Origin: Ptiloglossa arizonensis
Taxonomy: Eukaryota; Arthropoda; Insecta; Hymenoptera; Colletidae
Direction: 5' to 3'
DNA length: 64,000 nucleotides
Assembly: GCF_051014685.1 (NCBI RefSeq)
Contig: NW_027479688.1
Coordinates: forward strand, 1-64,000
Made by a program: the position numbers and the translations under genes. Numbering within the stretch: the stretch's first letter is position 1; each line of letters starts with the position of its first letter. The notes below the pieces were generated by a model. It was given only the letters and a program-made list of their open reading frames with translations, was not told the origin of the DNA and did no database searches. Shown piece by piece: positions 48,841 through 61,580 of the stretch.

Positions 48841-51671
48841 ACCGTTGTAATCGGGCGAGTTCCTACTTTCAGACGCAGCAGGAACTTCTGGGTTTGGTCA
48901 ATCAGTTCGCGAGATATGGGAGTTTGAAGCTAAGAAATGGTTGAGAAGACAACAAATTCTTCGCACTTCTGCTGCTCCAAACGCTTAACCAGAATGGCCT
49001 AGGGAAAAAATACACATACCGTTGTAGTCGGGCGAGTTTCCACTTTCAGATGCAACAGGAATTTTTGGGTTAGGTCAATCCGTTCGCGACATATGGGAGT
49101 TTGAAGCCAAGAAATGGTTGAGAAGGCAAAAAATTTTTCGCAATTCTGCTGCTCCAAGCGCTTAACCAGAATGCCCTAGGGAAAAAATACGCACATCGTT
49201 GTAATCGGGCGAGTTCCTACATTCAGACGCAGCAGGAACTTCTGGGTTTGGTCAATCCGTTCGCGAGATATGGGAGTTTGAAGCTAAGAAATGGTTGTGA
49301 AGACAACAAATTTTTCGCAATTCTGCTGCTCCAAACGCTTAACCAGAATGGACTAGGGAAAAAATACGCATACCGTTGTAATCGGGCGAGCTTCTACTTT
49401 CAACGCAACAGGAATTTTTGGGTTAGGTCTATCCGTTCGCGAGATATGGGAGTTTGAAGCCAAGAAATGGTTGAGAAGGCATACAATTTTTCGCAATTCT
49501 GCTGATCCAAACGCTTAACCAGAATGCCCTAGGGAAAAAATACACATACTAATGTAGTCGGGCGAGTTTCAACTTTCAGATGCAATAGGAATTTTTGGGT
49601 TAGGTCAATCCGTTCGCGAGATATGGGAGTTTGAAGGCAAGAAATGGTTGAGAAGGCAAAAAACTTTTCGCAATTCTGCTGCTCCAAACGCTTAACCAGA
49701 ATGGCCTAGGGAAAAAATACACATACCGTTGTAATCGGGCGAGTTTCTACTTGCAGATACAATAGGAATTTTTGGGTTAGGTCAATCCGTCCGCGAGATA
49801 TGGGAGTTTGAAGCTAAGAAATGGTGGAGAAGGCAAAAAATTTTTCGCAATTCTGCCGCGACAAACGCTTAACCAGAATGGCCTAGGGAAAAAATACACA
49901 TACCGTTATAATCGGGCGAGTTTCTACTTTCAGATGCAATAGGAATTTTTGGGTTAGGTCAATCCGTTCGCGAGATATGGGAGTTTGAAGCCAAGAAATG
50001 GTTGAGAAGGCAAAAAATTTTTCGCAATTCTGCTGCTCCAAGCGCTTAACCAGAATGCCCTAGGGAAAAAATACGCATATCGTTATAATCGGGCGAGTTC
50101 CTACTTTCAGACGCAGCAGGAACTTCTGGGTTTGGTCAATCCGTTCGCGAGATATGGGAGTTTGAAGCTAAGAAATGGTTGAGAAGACAACAAATTCTTC
50201 GCACTTCTGCTGCTCCAAACGCTTAACCAGAATGGCCTAGGGAAAAAATACACATAGCGTTGTAATCGGGCGAGTTTCTACTTTCAGACGCAGCAGGAAT
50301 TTTTGGGTTAGGTCAATCTGTTCGCGAGATATGGGTGTTTGAAGCCAAGAAATGGTTGAGAAGGCAAAAAATTTTTCGCAATTCTGCTGCTCCAAACGCT
50401 TAACCAGAATGGCCTAGAGAAAAAATACACATACCGTTGTAATCGGGCGAGTTTCTACTTTCAGATGCAACAGGAATTTTTGGGTTAGGTCAATCCGTTC
50501 GCGAGATATGGGAGTTTGAAGCCAAGAAATTGTTGAGAAGGCAAAAAATTTTTCGCACTTCTGCTGCTCCAAACGCTTAACCAGAATGGCCTAGGGAAAA
50601 AATACACATACCGTTGTAATCGGGCGAGTTTCTACTTTCAGACGCAGCAGGAACTTCTGGGTTTGGTCAATCCGTTCGCGAGATATGGGAGTTTGAAACT
50701 AAGAAATGGTTGAGAAGACAACAAATTCTTCGCACTTCTGCTGCTCCAAACGCTTAACCAGAATGGCCTAGGGAAAAAATACACATGGCGTTGTAATCGG
50801 GCGAGTTTCTACTTTCAGACGCAACAGGAATTTTTGGGTTAGGTCAATCCGTTCGCGAGATATGGGAGTTTGAAGCCAAGAAATGGTTGAGAAGGCAAAA
50901 AATTTTTCGCAATTCTGCTGCTCCAAACGCTTAACCAGAATGGCCTAGGGAAAAAATACACATACCGTTATAATCGGGCGAGTTTCTACTTTCAGATGCA
51001 ATAGGAATTTTTGGGTTAGGTCAATCCGTTCGCGAGATATGGGAGTTTGAAGCCAAGAAATGGTTGAGAAGGCAAAAAATTTTTCGCAATTCTGCTGCTC
51101 CAAGCGCTTAACCAGAATGCCCTAGGGAAAAAATACGCATATCGTTGTAATCGGGCGAGTTCCTACTTTCAGACGCAGCAGGAACTTCTGGGTTTGGTCA
51201 ATCCGTTCGCGAGATATGGGAGTTTGAAGCTAAGAAATGGTTGAGAAGACAACAAATTCTTCGCACTTCTGCTGCTCCAAACGCTTAACCAGAATGGCCT
51301 AGGGAAAAAATACACATAGCGTTGTAATCGGGCGAGTTTATACTTTCAGATGCAACAGGAATTTTTGGGTTAGGTCAATCCGTTCGCGAGATATGGGAGT
51401 TTGAAGCCAAGAAATGGTTGAGAAGGCAAAAAATTTTACGCAATTCTGCTGCTCCAAACGCTTAACCAGAATGGCCTAGGGAAAAAATACACATACCGTT
51501 GTAGTCGGGCGAGATTCTACTTTCAGATGCAACAGGAATTTTTGGGTTAGGTCAATCCGTTCGCGAGATATGGGAGTTTGAAGCCAAGAAATGGTTGAGA
51601 AGGCAAAAAATTTTTCGCAATTCTGCTGCTCCAAGCGCTTAACCAGAATGCCCTAGGGAAAAAATACGCAT

Positions 51672-52379
51672 ATCGTTGTAATCGCGCGAGTTCCTACATT
51701 CAGACGCAGCAGGAACTTCTGGGTTTGGTCAATCCGTTCGCGAGATATGGGAGTTTGAAGCTAAGAAATGGTTGAGAAGACTACAAATTCTTCGCACTTC
51801 TGCTGCTCCAAACGCTTAACCAGAATGGCCTAGGGAAGAAATACACATAGCGTTGTAATCGGGCGAGTTTCTACTTTCAGACGCAACAGGAATTTTTGGG
51901 TTAGGTCAATCCGTTCGCGAGATATGGGAGTTTGAAGCCAAGAAATGGTTGAGAAGGCAAAAAATTTTTCGCAATTCTGCTGCTCCAAACGCTTAACCAG
52001 AATGGCCTAGGGAAAAAATACACATACCGTTGTAATCGGGCGAGTTTCTACTTTCAGATGCAACAGGAATTTTTGGGTTAGGTCAATCCGTTCGCGAGAT
52101 ATGGGAGTTTGAAGCCAAGAAATTGTTGAGAAGGCAAAAAATTTTTCGCACTTCTGCTGCTCCAAGCGCTTAACCAGAATGGCCTAGGGAAAAAATACAC
52201 ATAACGTTGTAATCGGGTGAGTTTCTACTTTCAGATGCCATAGGAATTTTTGGGTTAGGTCAATCCGTTCGCGAGGTATGGGAGTTTGAAGCCAAGAAAT
52301 GGTTAAGAAGGCAAGAAATTTTTCGCAATTCTGCTGCTCCAAGCGCTTAACCAGAATGCCCTAGGGAAAAAATACGCAT
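51672..52379 (+). repeat. Four-monomer tandem repeat, unit 1 (708 bp)
   Basis: Order: ATCGTTGTAATCGCGCGAG monomer, AGCGTTG / GACGCAACAGG monomer, GATGCAACAGG monomer with AAGAAATTGTTGAG, AACGTTG / GATGCCATAGG monomer with GAGGTATGGG. The copy at 52380 repeats this order at exactly 708 bp (4 x 177). Confidence 0.87.
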
Positions 52380-53087
52380 ATCGTTGTAATCGCGCGAGTT
52401 CCTACATTCAGACGCAGCAGGAACTTCTGGGTTTGGTCAATCCGTTCGCGAGATATGGGAGTTTGAAGCTAAGAAATGGTTGAGAAGACTACAAATTCTT
52501 CGCACTTCTGCTGCTCCAAACGCTTAACCAGAATGGCCTAGGGAAAAAATACACATAGCGTTGTAATCGGGCGAGTTTCTACTTTCAGACGCAACAGGAA
52601 TTTTTGGGTTAGGTCAATCCGTTCGCGAGATATGGGAGTTTGAAGCCAAGAAATGGTTGAGAAGGCAAAAAATTTTTCGCAATTCTGCTGCTCCAAACGC
52701 TTAACCAGAATGGCCTAGGGAAAAAATACACATACCGTTGTAATCGGGCGAGTTTCTACTTTCAGATGCAACAGGAATTTTTGGGTTAGGTCAATCCGTT
52801 CGCGAGATATGGGAGTTTGAAGCCAAGAAATTGTTGAGAAGGCAAAAAATTTTTCGCACTTCTGCTGCTCCAAGCGCTTAACCAGAATGGCCTAGGGAAA
52901 AAATACACATAACGTTGTAATCGGGTGAGTTTCTACTTTCAGATGCCATAGGAATTTTTGGGTTAGGTCAATCCGTTCGCGAGGTATGGGAGTTTGAAGC
53001 CAAGAAATGGTTAAGAAGGCAGGAAATTTTTCGCAATTCTGCTGCTCCAAGCGCTTAACCAGAATGCCCTAGGGAAAAAATACGCAT
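52380..53087 (+). repeat. Four-monomer tandem repeat, unit 2 (708 bp)
   Basis: Tandem copy of 51672-52379 (AACGTTG starts at 52203 and 52911). A near-private difference is GGCAGGAAATT near 53020 against GGCAAGAAATT in unit 1. Confidence 0.87.
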
Positions 53088-53264
53088 ATCGTTGTAATCG
53101 GGCGAGTTCCTACTTTCAGACGCAGCAGGAACTTCTGGGTTTGGTCAATCCGTTCGCGAGATATGGGAGTTTGAAGCTAAGAAATGGTTGAGAAGACAAC
53201 AAATTCTTCGCACTTCTGCTGCTCCAAACGCTTAACCAGAATGGCCTAGGGAAAAAATACACAT

Positions 53265-54326
53265 AGCGTTGTAATCGGGTGAGTTTCTACTTTCAGATGC
53301 CATAGGAATTTTTGGGTCAGGTCAATCCGTTCGCGAGGTATGGGAGTTTGAAGCCAAGAAATGGTTAAGAAGGCAAGAAATTTTTCGCAGTTCTGCTGCT
53401 CCAAACGCTTAACCAGAATGCCCTAGGGAAAAAATACGCATATCGTTGTAATCGGGCGAGTTCCTACTTTCAGACGCAGCAGGAACGTCTGGGTTTGGTC
53501 AATCCGTTCGCGAGATATGGGAGTTTGAAGCTAAGAAATGGTTGAGAAGACAACAAATTCTTCGAAATTCTGCTGCTCCAAACGCTTAACCAGAATGGCC
53601 TAGGGAAAAAATACACATAGCGTTGTAATCGGGCGAGTTTCTACTTTCAGACGCAACAGGAATTTTTGGGTTAGGTCAATCCGTTCGCGAGATATGGGAG
53701 TTTGAAGACAAGAAATGGTTGAGAAGGCAAAAAATTTTTCGCAATTCTGCAGCTCCAAACGCTTAACCAGAATGGCCTAGGGAAAAAATACACATACCGT
53801 TGTAATCGGGCGAGTTTCTACTTTCAGACGCAACAGGAATTTTTGGGTTAGGTCAATCCGTTCGCGAGATATGGGAGTTTGAAGCCAAGAAATGGTTGAG
53901 AAGGCAAAAAATTTTTCGCAATTCTGCTGCTCCAAGCGCTTAACCAGAATGCCCTAGGGAAAAAATACGCATATCGTTGTAATCGGGCGAGTTCCTACAT
54001 TCAGACGCAGCAGGAACTTCTGGGTTTGGTCAATCCGTTCGCGAGATATGGGAGTTTGAAGCTAAGAAATGGTTGAGAAGACAACAAATTCTTCGCACTT
54101 CTGCTGCACCAAACGCTTAACCAGAATGGCCTAGGGAAAAAATACACATAGCGTTGTAATCGGGCGAGTTTCTACTTTCAGACGCAACAGGAATTTTTGG
54201 GTTAGGTCAATCCGTGCGCGACATATGGGAGTTTGAAGCCAAGAAATGGTTGAGAAGGCAAAAAATTTTTCGCAATTCTGCTGCTCCAAACGCTTAACCA
54301 GAATGGCCTAGGGAAAAAATACGCAT
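53265..54326 (+). repeat. Satellite, six monomers matching parts of 55.2-57.3 kb
   Basis: Monomers 53442 and 53619 carry TTCTTCGAAATTC and CTGCAGCTCC, found again at 55211-55564 and 56449-56802 (offset 1769, then 1238 bp). The run 53796-54326, including CCGTGCGCGACATATGG, matches 56803-57333 at offset 3007 bp (17 x 177 - 2). It is probably the founder flank from which the next block was duplicated. Confidence 0.82.
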
Positions 54327-55564
54327 ACAGTTGTAATCGGGCGTGTTTCTACTTTCAGACGCAGCAGGAACTTCTGGGTTTGGTCAATCCGTTCGCGAGA
54401 TATGGGAGTTTGAAGCTAAGAAATGGTTGAGAAGACAACAAATTTTTCGCAATTCTGCTGCTCCAAACGCTTACCCAGAATGGACTAGGGAAAAAATACG
54501 CATACCGTTGTAATCGGGCGAGCTTCTACTTTCAACGCAACAGGAATTTTTGGGTTAGGTCTATCCGTTCGCGAGATATGGGAGTTTGAAGCCATGAAAT
54601 GGTTGAGAAGGCATACAATTTTTCGCAATTCTACTGATCCAAACGCTTAACCAGAATGCCCTAGGGAAAAAATACACATACCAATGTAGTCGGGCGAGTT
54701 TCAACTTTCAGATGCAATAGGAATTTTTGGGTTAGGTCAATCCGTTCGCGAGATATGGGAGTTTGAAGACAAGAAATGGTTGAGAAGGCAAAAAACTTTT
54801 CGCAATTCTGCTGCTCCAAACGCTTAACCAGAATGGCCTAGGGAAAAAATACACATACCGTTGTAATCGGGCGAGTTTCTACTTGCAGATGCAATAGGAA
54901 TTTTTGGGTTAGGTCAATCCGTTCGCGAGATATGGGAGTTTGAAGCTAAGAAATGGTGGAGAAGGCAAAAAATTTTTCGCAATTCTGCCGCGACAAACGC
55001 TTAACCAGAACGGCCTAGGGAAAAAATACACATACCGTTGTAATCGGGCGAGTTTCTACTTTCAGACGCAGCAGGAACTTCTGGGTTTGGTCAATCCGTT
55101 CGCGAGATATGGGAGTTTGAACCTAAGAAATGGTTGAGAAGACAACAAATTTTTCGCAATTCTGCTGCTCCAAACGCTTAACCAGAATGGCCTAGGGAAA
55201 AAATACGCATATCGTTGTAATCGGGCGAGTTCCTACTTTCAGACGCAGCAGGAACTTCTGGGTTTGGTCAATCCGTTCGCGAGATATGGGAGTTTGAAGC
55301 TAAGAAATGGTTGAGAAGACAACAAATTCTTCGAAATTCTGCTGCTCCAAACGCTTAACCAGAATGGCCTAGGGAAAAAATACACATAGCGTTGTAATCG
55401 GGCGAGTTTCTACTTTCAGACGCAATAGGAATTTTTGGGTTAGGTCAATCCGTTCGCGAGATATGGGAGTTTGAAGCCAAGAAATGGTTGAGAAGGCAAA
55501 AAATTTTTCGCAATTCTGCAGCTCCAAACGCTTAACCAGAATGGCCTAGGGAAAAAATACGCAT
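54327..55564 (+). repeat. Seven-monomer higher-order repeat, unit 1 (1238 bp)
   Basis: Starts at an ACAGTTGTAATCGGGCGTG monomer. It then has the one-base-shorter CTTTCAACGCAACAGG monomer with GGCATAC, ACCAATGTAGTC, ACTTGCAG with GGTGGAGAAGG and CCGCGACAAACG, a GAACCTAAG monomer, an ATCGTTG / TTCGAAATTC monomer and an AGCGTTG / GCAGCTCC monomer. The period of 1238 bp is 7 x 177 - 1, the missing base being in the CTTTCAACG monomer. Confidence 0.9.
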
Positions 55565-56802
55565 ACAGTTGTAATCGGGCGTGTTTCTACTTTCAGACGC
55601 AGCAGGAACTTCTGGGTTTGGTCAATCCGTTCGCGAGATATGGGAGTTTGAAGCTAAGAAATGGTTGAGAAGACAACAAATTTTTCGCAATTCTGCTGCT
55701 CCAAACGCTTACCCAGAATGGACTAGGGAAAAAATACGCATACCGTTGTAATCGGGGGAGCTTCTACTTTCAACGCAACAGGAATTTTTGGGTTAGGTCT
55801 ATCCGTTCGCGAGATATGGGAGTTTGAAGCCATGAAATGGTTGAGAAGGCATACAATTTTTCGCAATTCTACTGATCCAAACGCTTAACCAGAATGCCCT
55901 AGGGAAAAAATACACATACCAATGTAGTCGGGCGAGTTTCAACTTTCAGATGCAATAGGAATTTTTGGGTTAGGTCAATCCGTTCGCGAGATATGGGAGT
56001 TTGAAGACAAGAAATGGTTGAGAAGGCAAAAAACTTTTCGCAATTCTGCTGCTCCAAACGCTTAACCAGAATGGCCTAGGGAAAAAATACACATACCGTT
56101 GTAATCGGGCGAGTTTCTACTTGCAGATGCAATAGGAATTTTTGGGTTAGGTCAATCCGTTCGCGAGATATGGGAGTTTGAAGCTAAGAAATGGTGGAGA
56201 AGGCAAAAAATTTTTCGCAATTCTGCCGCGACAAACGCTTAACCAGAATGGCCTAGGGAAAAAATACACATACCGTTGTAATCGGGCGAGTTTCTACTTT
56301 CAGACGCAGCAGGAACTTCTGGGTTTGGTCAATCCGTTCGCGAGATATGGGAGTTTGAACCTAAGAAATGGTTGAGAAGACAACAAATTTTTCGCAATTC
56401 TGCTGCTCCAAACGCTTAACCAGAATGGCCTAGGGAAAAAATACGCATATCGTTGTAATCGGGCGAGTTCCTACTTTCAGACGCAGCAGGAACTTCTGGG
56501 TTTGGTCAATCCGTTCGCGAGATATGGGAGTTTGAAGCTAAGAAATGGTTGAGAAGACAACAAATTCTTCGAAATTCTGCTGCTCCAAACGCTTAACCAG
56601 AATGGCCTAGGGAAAAAATACACATAGCGTTGTAATCGGGCGAGTTTCTACTTTCAGACGCAATAGGAATTTTTGGGTTAGGTCAATCCGTTCGCGAGAT
56701 ATGGGAGTTTGAAGCCAAGAAATGGTTGAGAAGGCAAAAAATTTTTCGCAATTCTGCAGCTCCAAACGCTTAACCAGAATGGCCTAGGGAAAAAATACAC
56801 AT
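55565..56802 (+). repeat. Seven-monomer higher-order repeat, unit 2 (1238 bp)
   Basis: Tandem copy of 54327-55564 with matching marks at 1238 bp (ACAGTTG 54327/55565, GGCATAC 54609/55847, TTCGAAATTC 55330/56568). Differences are single bases, such as ATCGGGGGAGC near 55752 and GAATGGCC here against GAACGGCC in unit 1 near 55008. Confidence 0.9.
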
Positions 56803-59456
56803 ACCGTTGTAATCGGGCTAGTTTCTACTTTCAGACGCAACAGGAATTTTTGGGTTAGGTCAATCCGTTCGCGAGATATGGGAGTTTGAAGCCAAGAAAT
56901 GGTTGAGAAGGCAAAAAATTTTTCGCAATTCTGCTGCTCCAAGCGCTTAACCAGAATGCCCTAGGGAAAAAATACGCATATCGTTGTAATCGGGCGAGTT
57001 CCTACATTCAGACGCAGCAGGAACTTCTGGGTTTGGTCAATCCGTTCGCGAGATATGGGAGTTTGAAGCTAAGAAATGGTTGAGAAGACAACAAATTCTT
57101 CGCACTTCTGCTGCTCCAAACGCTTAACCAGAATGGCCTAGGAAAAAAATACACATAGCGTTGTAATCGGGCGAGTTTCTACTTTCAGACGCAACAGGAA
57201 TTTTTGGGTTAGGTCAATCCGTGCGCGACATATGGGAGTTTGAAGCCAAGAAATGGTTGAGAAGACAAAAAATTTTTCGCAATTCTGCTACTCCAAACGC
57301 TTAACCAGAATGGCCTAGGGAAAAAATACACATACCGTTGTAATCGGGCGAGTTTCTACTTTCAGATGCAACAGGAATTTCTGGGTTAGGTCAATCCGTT
57401 CGCGAGATATGGGAGTTTGAAGCCAAGAAATGGTTGAGAAGGCAAAAAATTTTTCGCACTTCTGCTGCTCCAAACGCTTAACCAGAATGGCCTAGGGAAA
57501 AAATACGCATACAGTTGTAATCGGGCGTGTTTCTACTTTCAGACGCAGCAGGAACTTCTGGGTTTGGTCAATCCGTTCGCGAGATATGGGAGTTTGAAGC
57601 TAAGAAATGGTTGAGAAGACAACAAATTTTTCGCAATTCTGCTGCTCCAAACGCTTAACCAGAATGGACTAGGGAAAAAATACGCATACCGTTGTAATCG
57701 GGTGAGCTTCTACTTTCAACGCAACAGGAATTTTTGGGTTAGGTCTATCCGTTCGCGAGATATGGGAGTTTGAAGCCATGAAATGGTTGAGAAGGCATAC
57801 AATTTTTCGCAATTCTACTGATCCAAACGCTTAACCAGAATGCCCTAGGGAAAAAATACACATACCAATGTAGTCAGGCGAGTTTCAACTTTCAGATGCA
57901 ATAGGAATTTTTGGGTTAGGTCAATCCGTTCGCGAGATATGGGAGTTTGAAGACAAGAAATAGTTGAGAAGGCAAAAAACTTTTCGCAATTCTGCTGCTC
58001 CAAACGCTTAACCAGAATGGCCTAGGGAAAAAATACACATACCGTTGTAGTCGGGCGAGTTTCTACTTTCAGATGCAACAGGAATTTTTGGGTTAGGTCA
58101 ATCCGTTCGCGAGATATGGGAGTTTGAAGCCAAGAAATGGTTGAGAAGGCAAAAAATTTTTCGCAATTCTGCTGCTCCAAACGCTTAACCAGAATGGCCT
58201 AGGGAAAAAATACACATACCGTTGTAGTCGGGCGAGTTTCTACTTTCAGATGCAACAGGAATTTTTGGGTTAGGTCAAACCGTTCGCGAGATATGGGAGT
58301 TTGAAGCCAAGAAATGGTTGAGAAGGCAAAAAATTTTTCGCAATTCTGCTGCTCCAAGCGCTTAACCAGAATGCTCTAGGGAAAAAATACGCATATCGTT
58401 GTAATCGGGCGAGTTCCTACTTTCAGACGCAGCAGGAACTTCTGGGTTTGGTCAATCCGTTCGCGAGATATGGGAGTTTGAAGCTAAGAAATGGTTGAGA
58501 AGACAACAAATTCTTCGCACTTCTGCTGCTCCAAACGCTTAACCAGAATGGCCTAGGGAAAAAATACACATAGCGTTTTAATCGGGCGAGTTTCTACTTT
58601 CAGATGCAACAGGAATTTTTGGGTTAGGTCAATCCGTTCGCGAGATATGGGAGTTTGAAGCCAAGAAATGGTTGAGAAGGCAAAAAATTTTTCGCAATTC
58701 TGCTGCTCCAAACGCTTAACCAGAATGGCCTAGGGAAAAAATACACATAGCGTTGTAATCGGGCGAGTTTCTACTTTCAGACGCAACAGGAATTTTTGGG
58801 TTAGGTCTATCCGTTCGCGAGATATGGGAGTTTGAAGCCAAGAAATGGTTGAGAAGGCAAAAAACTTTTCGCAATTCTGCTGCTCCAAACGCTTAACCAG
58901 AATGGCCTAGGGAAAAAATACACATACCGCTGTAATCCGGCGAGTTTCTACTTGCAGATACAATAGGAATTTTTGGGTTAGGTCAATCCGTTCGCGAGAT
59001 ATGGGAGTTTGAAGCTAAGAAATGGTGGAGAAGGCAAAAAATTTTTCGCAATTCTGCCGCGACAAACGCTTAACCAGAATGGCCTATGGAAAAAATACAC
59101 ATACCGTTGTGATCGGGCGAGTTTCTACTTTCAGACGCAACAGGAATTTTTGGGTTAGATCAATCCGTTCGCGAGATATGGGAGTTTGAAGCCAAGAAAT
59201 GGTTGAGAAGGCAAAAAATTTTTCGCAATTCTGCTGCTCCAAACGCTTAACCAGAATGGCCTAGGGAAAAAATACACATAGCGTTGTAATCGGGCGAGTT
59301 TCTACTTTCAGACGCAACAGGAATTTTTGGGTTAGGTCAATCCGTTCGCGAGATATGGGAGTTTGAAGCTAAGAAATCGTTGAGAAGACAACAAATTTTT
59401 CGCACTTCTGCTGCTCCAAACGCTTAACCAGAATGGCCTAGGGAAAAAATACACAT
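56803..59456 (+). repeat. Satellite between two higher-order repeats
   Basis: Fifteen monomers. 56803-57333 matches 53796-54326. 57511 to about 58040 is a partial third copy of the seven-mer (ACAGTTG start at 57511). From 58041 on it is built of ACCGTTGTAGTC, ATCGTTG and AGCGTTG monomers. 59103-59456 matches 62997-63350 at 3894 bp (22 x 177), apart from a GTGATCGGG change near 59112 and AAGAAATCG near 59375. No gene is seen. Confidence 0.82.
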
Positions 59457-60518
59457 AGCGTTGTAATCGGGCGAGTTTCTACTTTCAGACGCAACAGGAA
59501 TTTTTGGGTTAGGTCAATCCGTTCGCGAGATATGGGAGTTTGAAGCCAAGAAATGGTTGAGAAGGCAAAAAATTTTTCGCAATTCTGCTGCTCCAAACGC
59601 TTAACCAGAATGGCCTAGGGAAAAAATACACATACCGTTGTAGTCGGGCGAGTTTCTACTTTCAGATGCAACAGGAATTTTTGGGTTAGGTCAATCCGTT
59701 CGCGAGATATGGGAGTTTGAAGCCAAGAAATGGTTGAGAAGGCAGAAAATTTTTCGCAATTCTGCTGCTCCAAGCGCTTAACCAGAATGCCCTAGGGAAA
59801 AAATACGCATATCGTTGTAATCGGGCGAGTTTCTACTTTCAGACGCAGCAGGAACTTCTGGGTTTGGTCAATCCGTTCGCGAGATATGGGAGTTTGAAGC
59901 TAAGAAATGGTTGAGAAGACAACAAATTCTTCGCACTTCTGCTGCTCCAAACGCTTAACCAGAATGGCCTAGGGAAAAAATACACATAGCGTTGTAATCG
60001 GGCGAGTTTCTACTTTCAGACGCAGCAGGAACTTCTGGGTTTGGTCAATCCGTTCGCGAGATATGGGAGTTTGAAGCTAAGAAATGGTTGAGAAGACAAC
60101 AAATTCTTCGCACTTCTGCTGCTCCAAACGCTTAACCAGAATGGCCTAGGGAAAAAATACACATACCGTTGTAACCGGGCGAGTTTCTACTTTCAGACGG
60201 AACAGGAATTTTTGAGTTAGGTCAATCCGTTCGCGAGATATGGGAGTTTGAAGCCAAGAAATGGTTGAGAAGACTACAAATTTTTCGCACTTCTGCTGCT
60301 CCAAGCGCTTTACAAGAATGCCCTAGGGAAAAAATACGCATATCGTTGTAATCGGGCGAGTTCCTACTTTCAGACGCAGCTGGAACTTCTGGGTTTGGTC
60401 AATCTGTTCGCGAGATATGGGAGTTTGAAGCTAAGGAATGGTTGAGAAGACAACAAATTCTTCGCACTTCTGCTGCTCCAAACGCTTAACCAGAATGGCC
60501 TAGGGAAAAAATACACAT
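59457..60518 (+). repeat. Six-monomer higher-order repeat, unit 1 (1062 bp)
   Basis: Six monomers starting AGCG, ACCG (TAGTCGG), ATCG, AGCG, ACCG (TAACCGG) and ATCG. Private marks are CGTTGTAACCGGG with GACGGAACAGG, GCGCTTTACAAGAATG, GCAGCTGGAAC and GGTCAATCTGTTCGCG. This unit differs from the other two at a few single sites: GTTTCTAC near 59829, GGCAGAAAAT near 59741 and GCTAAGGAATGG near 60430. Confidence 0.93.
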
Positions 60519-61580
60519 AGCGTTGTAATCGGGCGAGTTTCTACTTTCAGACGCAACAGGAATTTTTGGGTTAGGTCAATCCGTTCGCGAGATATGGGAG
60601 TTTGAAGCCAAGAAATGGTTGAGAAGGCAAAAAATTTTTCGCAATTCTGCTGCTCCAAACGCTTAACCAGAATGGCCTAGGGAAAAAATACACATACCGT
60701 TGTAGTCGGGCGAGTTTCTACTTTCAGATGCAACAGGAATTTTTGGGTTAGGTCAATCCGTTCGCGAGATATGGGAGTTTGAAGCCAAGAAATGGTTGAG
60801 AAGGCAAAAAATTTTTCGCAATTCTGCTGCTCCAAGCGCTTAACCAGAATGCGCTAGGGAAAAAACACGCATATCGTTGTAATCGGGCGAGTTCCTACTT
60901 TCAGACGCAGCAGGAACTTCTGGGTTTGGTCAATCCGTTCGCGAGATATGGGAGTTTGAAGCTAAGAAATGGTTGAGAAGACAACAAATTCTTCGCACTT
61001 CTGCTGCTCCAAACGCTTAACCAGAATGGCCTAGGGAAAAAATACACATAGCGTTGTAATCGGGCGAGTTTCTACTTTCAGACGCAGCAGGAACTTCTGG
61101 GTTTGGTCAATCCGTTCGCGAGATATGGGAGTTTGAAGCTAAGAAATGGTTGAGAAGACAACAAATTCTTCGCACTTCTGCTGCTCCAAACGCTTAACCA
61201 GAATGGCCTAGGGAAAAAATACACATACCGTTGTAACCGGGCGAGTTTCTACTTTCAGACGGAACAGGAATTTTTGAGTTAGGTCAATCCGTTCGCGAGA
61301 TATGGGAGTTTGAAGCCAAGAAATGGTTGAGAAGACTACAAATTTTTCGCACTTCTGCTGCTCCAAGCGCTTTACAAGAATGCCCTAGGGAAAAAATACG
61401 CATATCGTTGTAATCGGGCGAGTTCCTACTTTCAGACGCAGCTGGAACTTCTGGGTTTGGTCAATCTGTTCGCGAGATATGGGAGTTTGAAGCTAAGAAA
61501 TGGTTGAGAAGACAACAAATTCTTCGCACTTCTGCTGCTCCAAACGCTTAACCAGAATGGCCTAGGGAAAAAATACACAT
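60519..61580 (+). repeat. Six-monomer higher-order repeat, unit 2 (1062 bp)
   Basis: Exact-phase copy: the TAACCGGG monomer starts at 60165, 61227 and 62289, all 1062 bp apart. It has GTTCCTAC in its third monomer and ATGCGCTAGGG with AAACACGCAT near 60849. Both are shared with unit 3 but not unit 1, so units 2 and 3 are the closest pair. Confidence 0.93.

Larger units (their letters stand above)
48841..53264 (+). repeat. Segmental duplication of satellite, copy II (~4.4 kb)
   Basis: Second copy of 44064-48840. Changes relative to copy I: an ACTTGCAGATACAATAGG monomer is present at 49725 where copy I has none, one ACCGTTGTAGTCGGG monomer is missing, two monomers are missing after 50786, and a four-monomer segment is doubled at 51672-53087. 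All differences are whole monomers. Confidence 0.85.
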
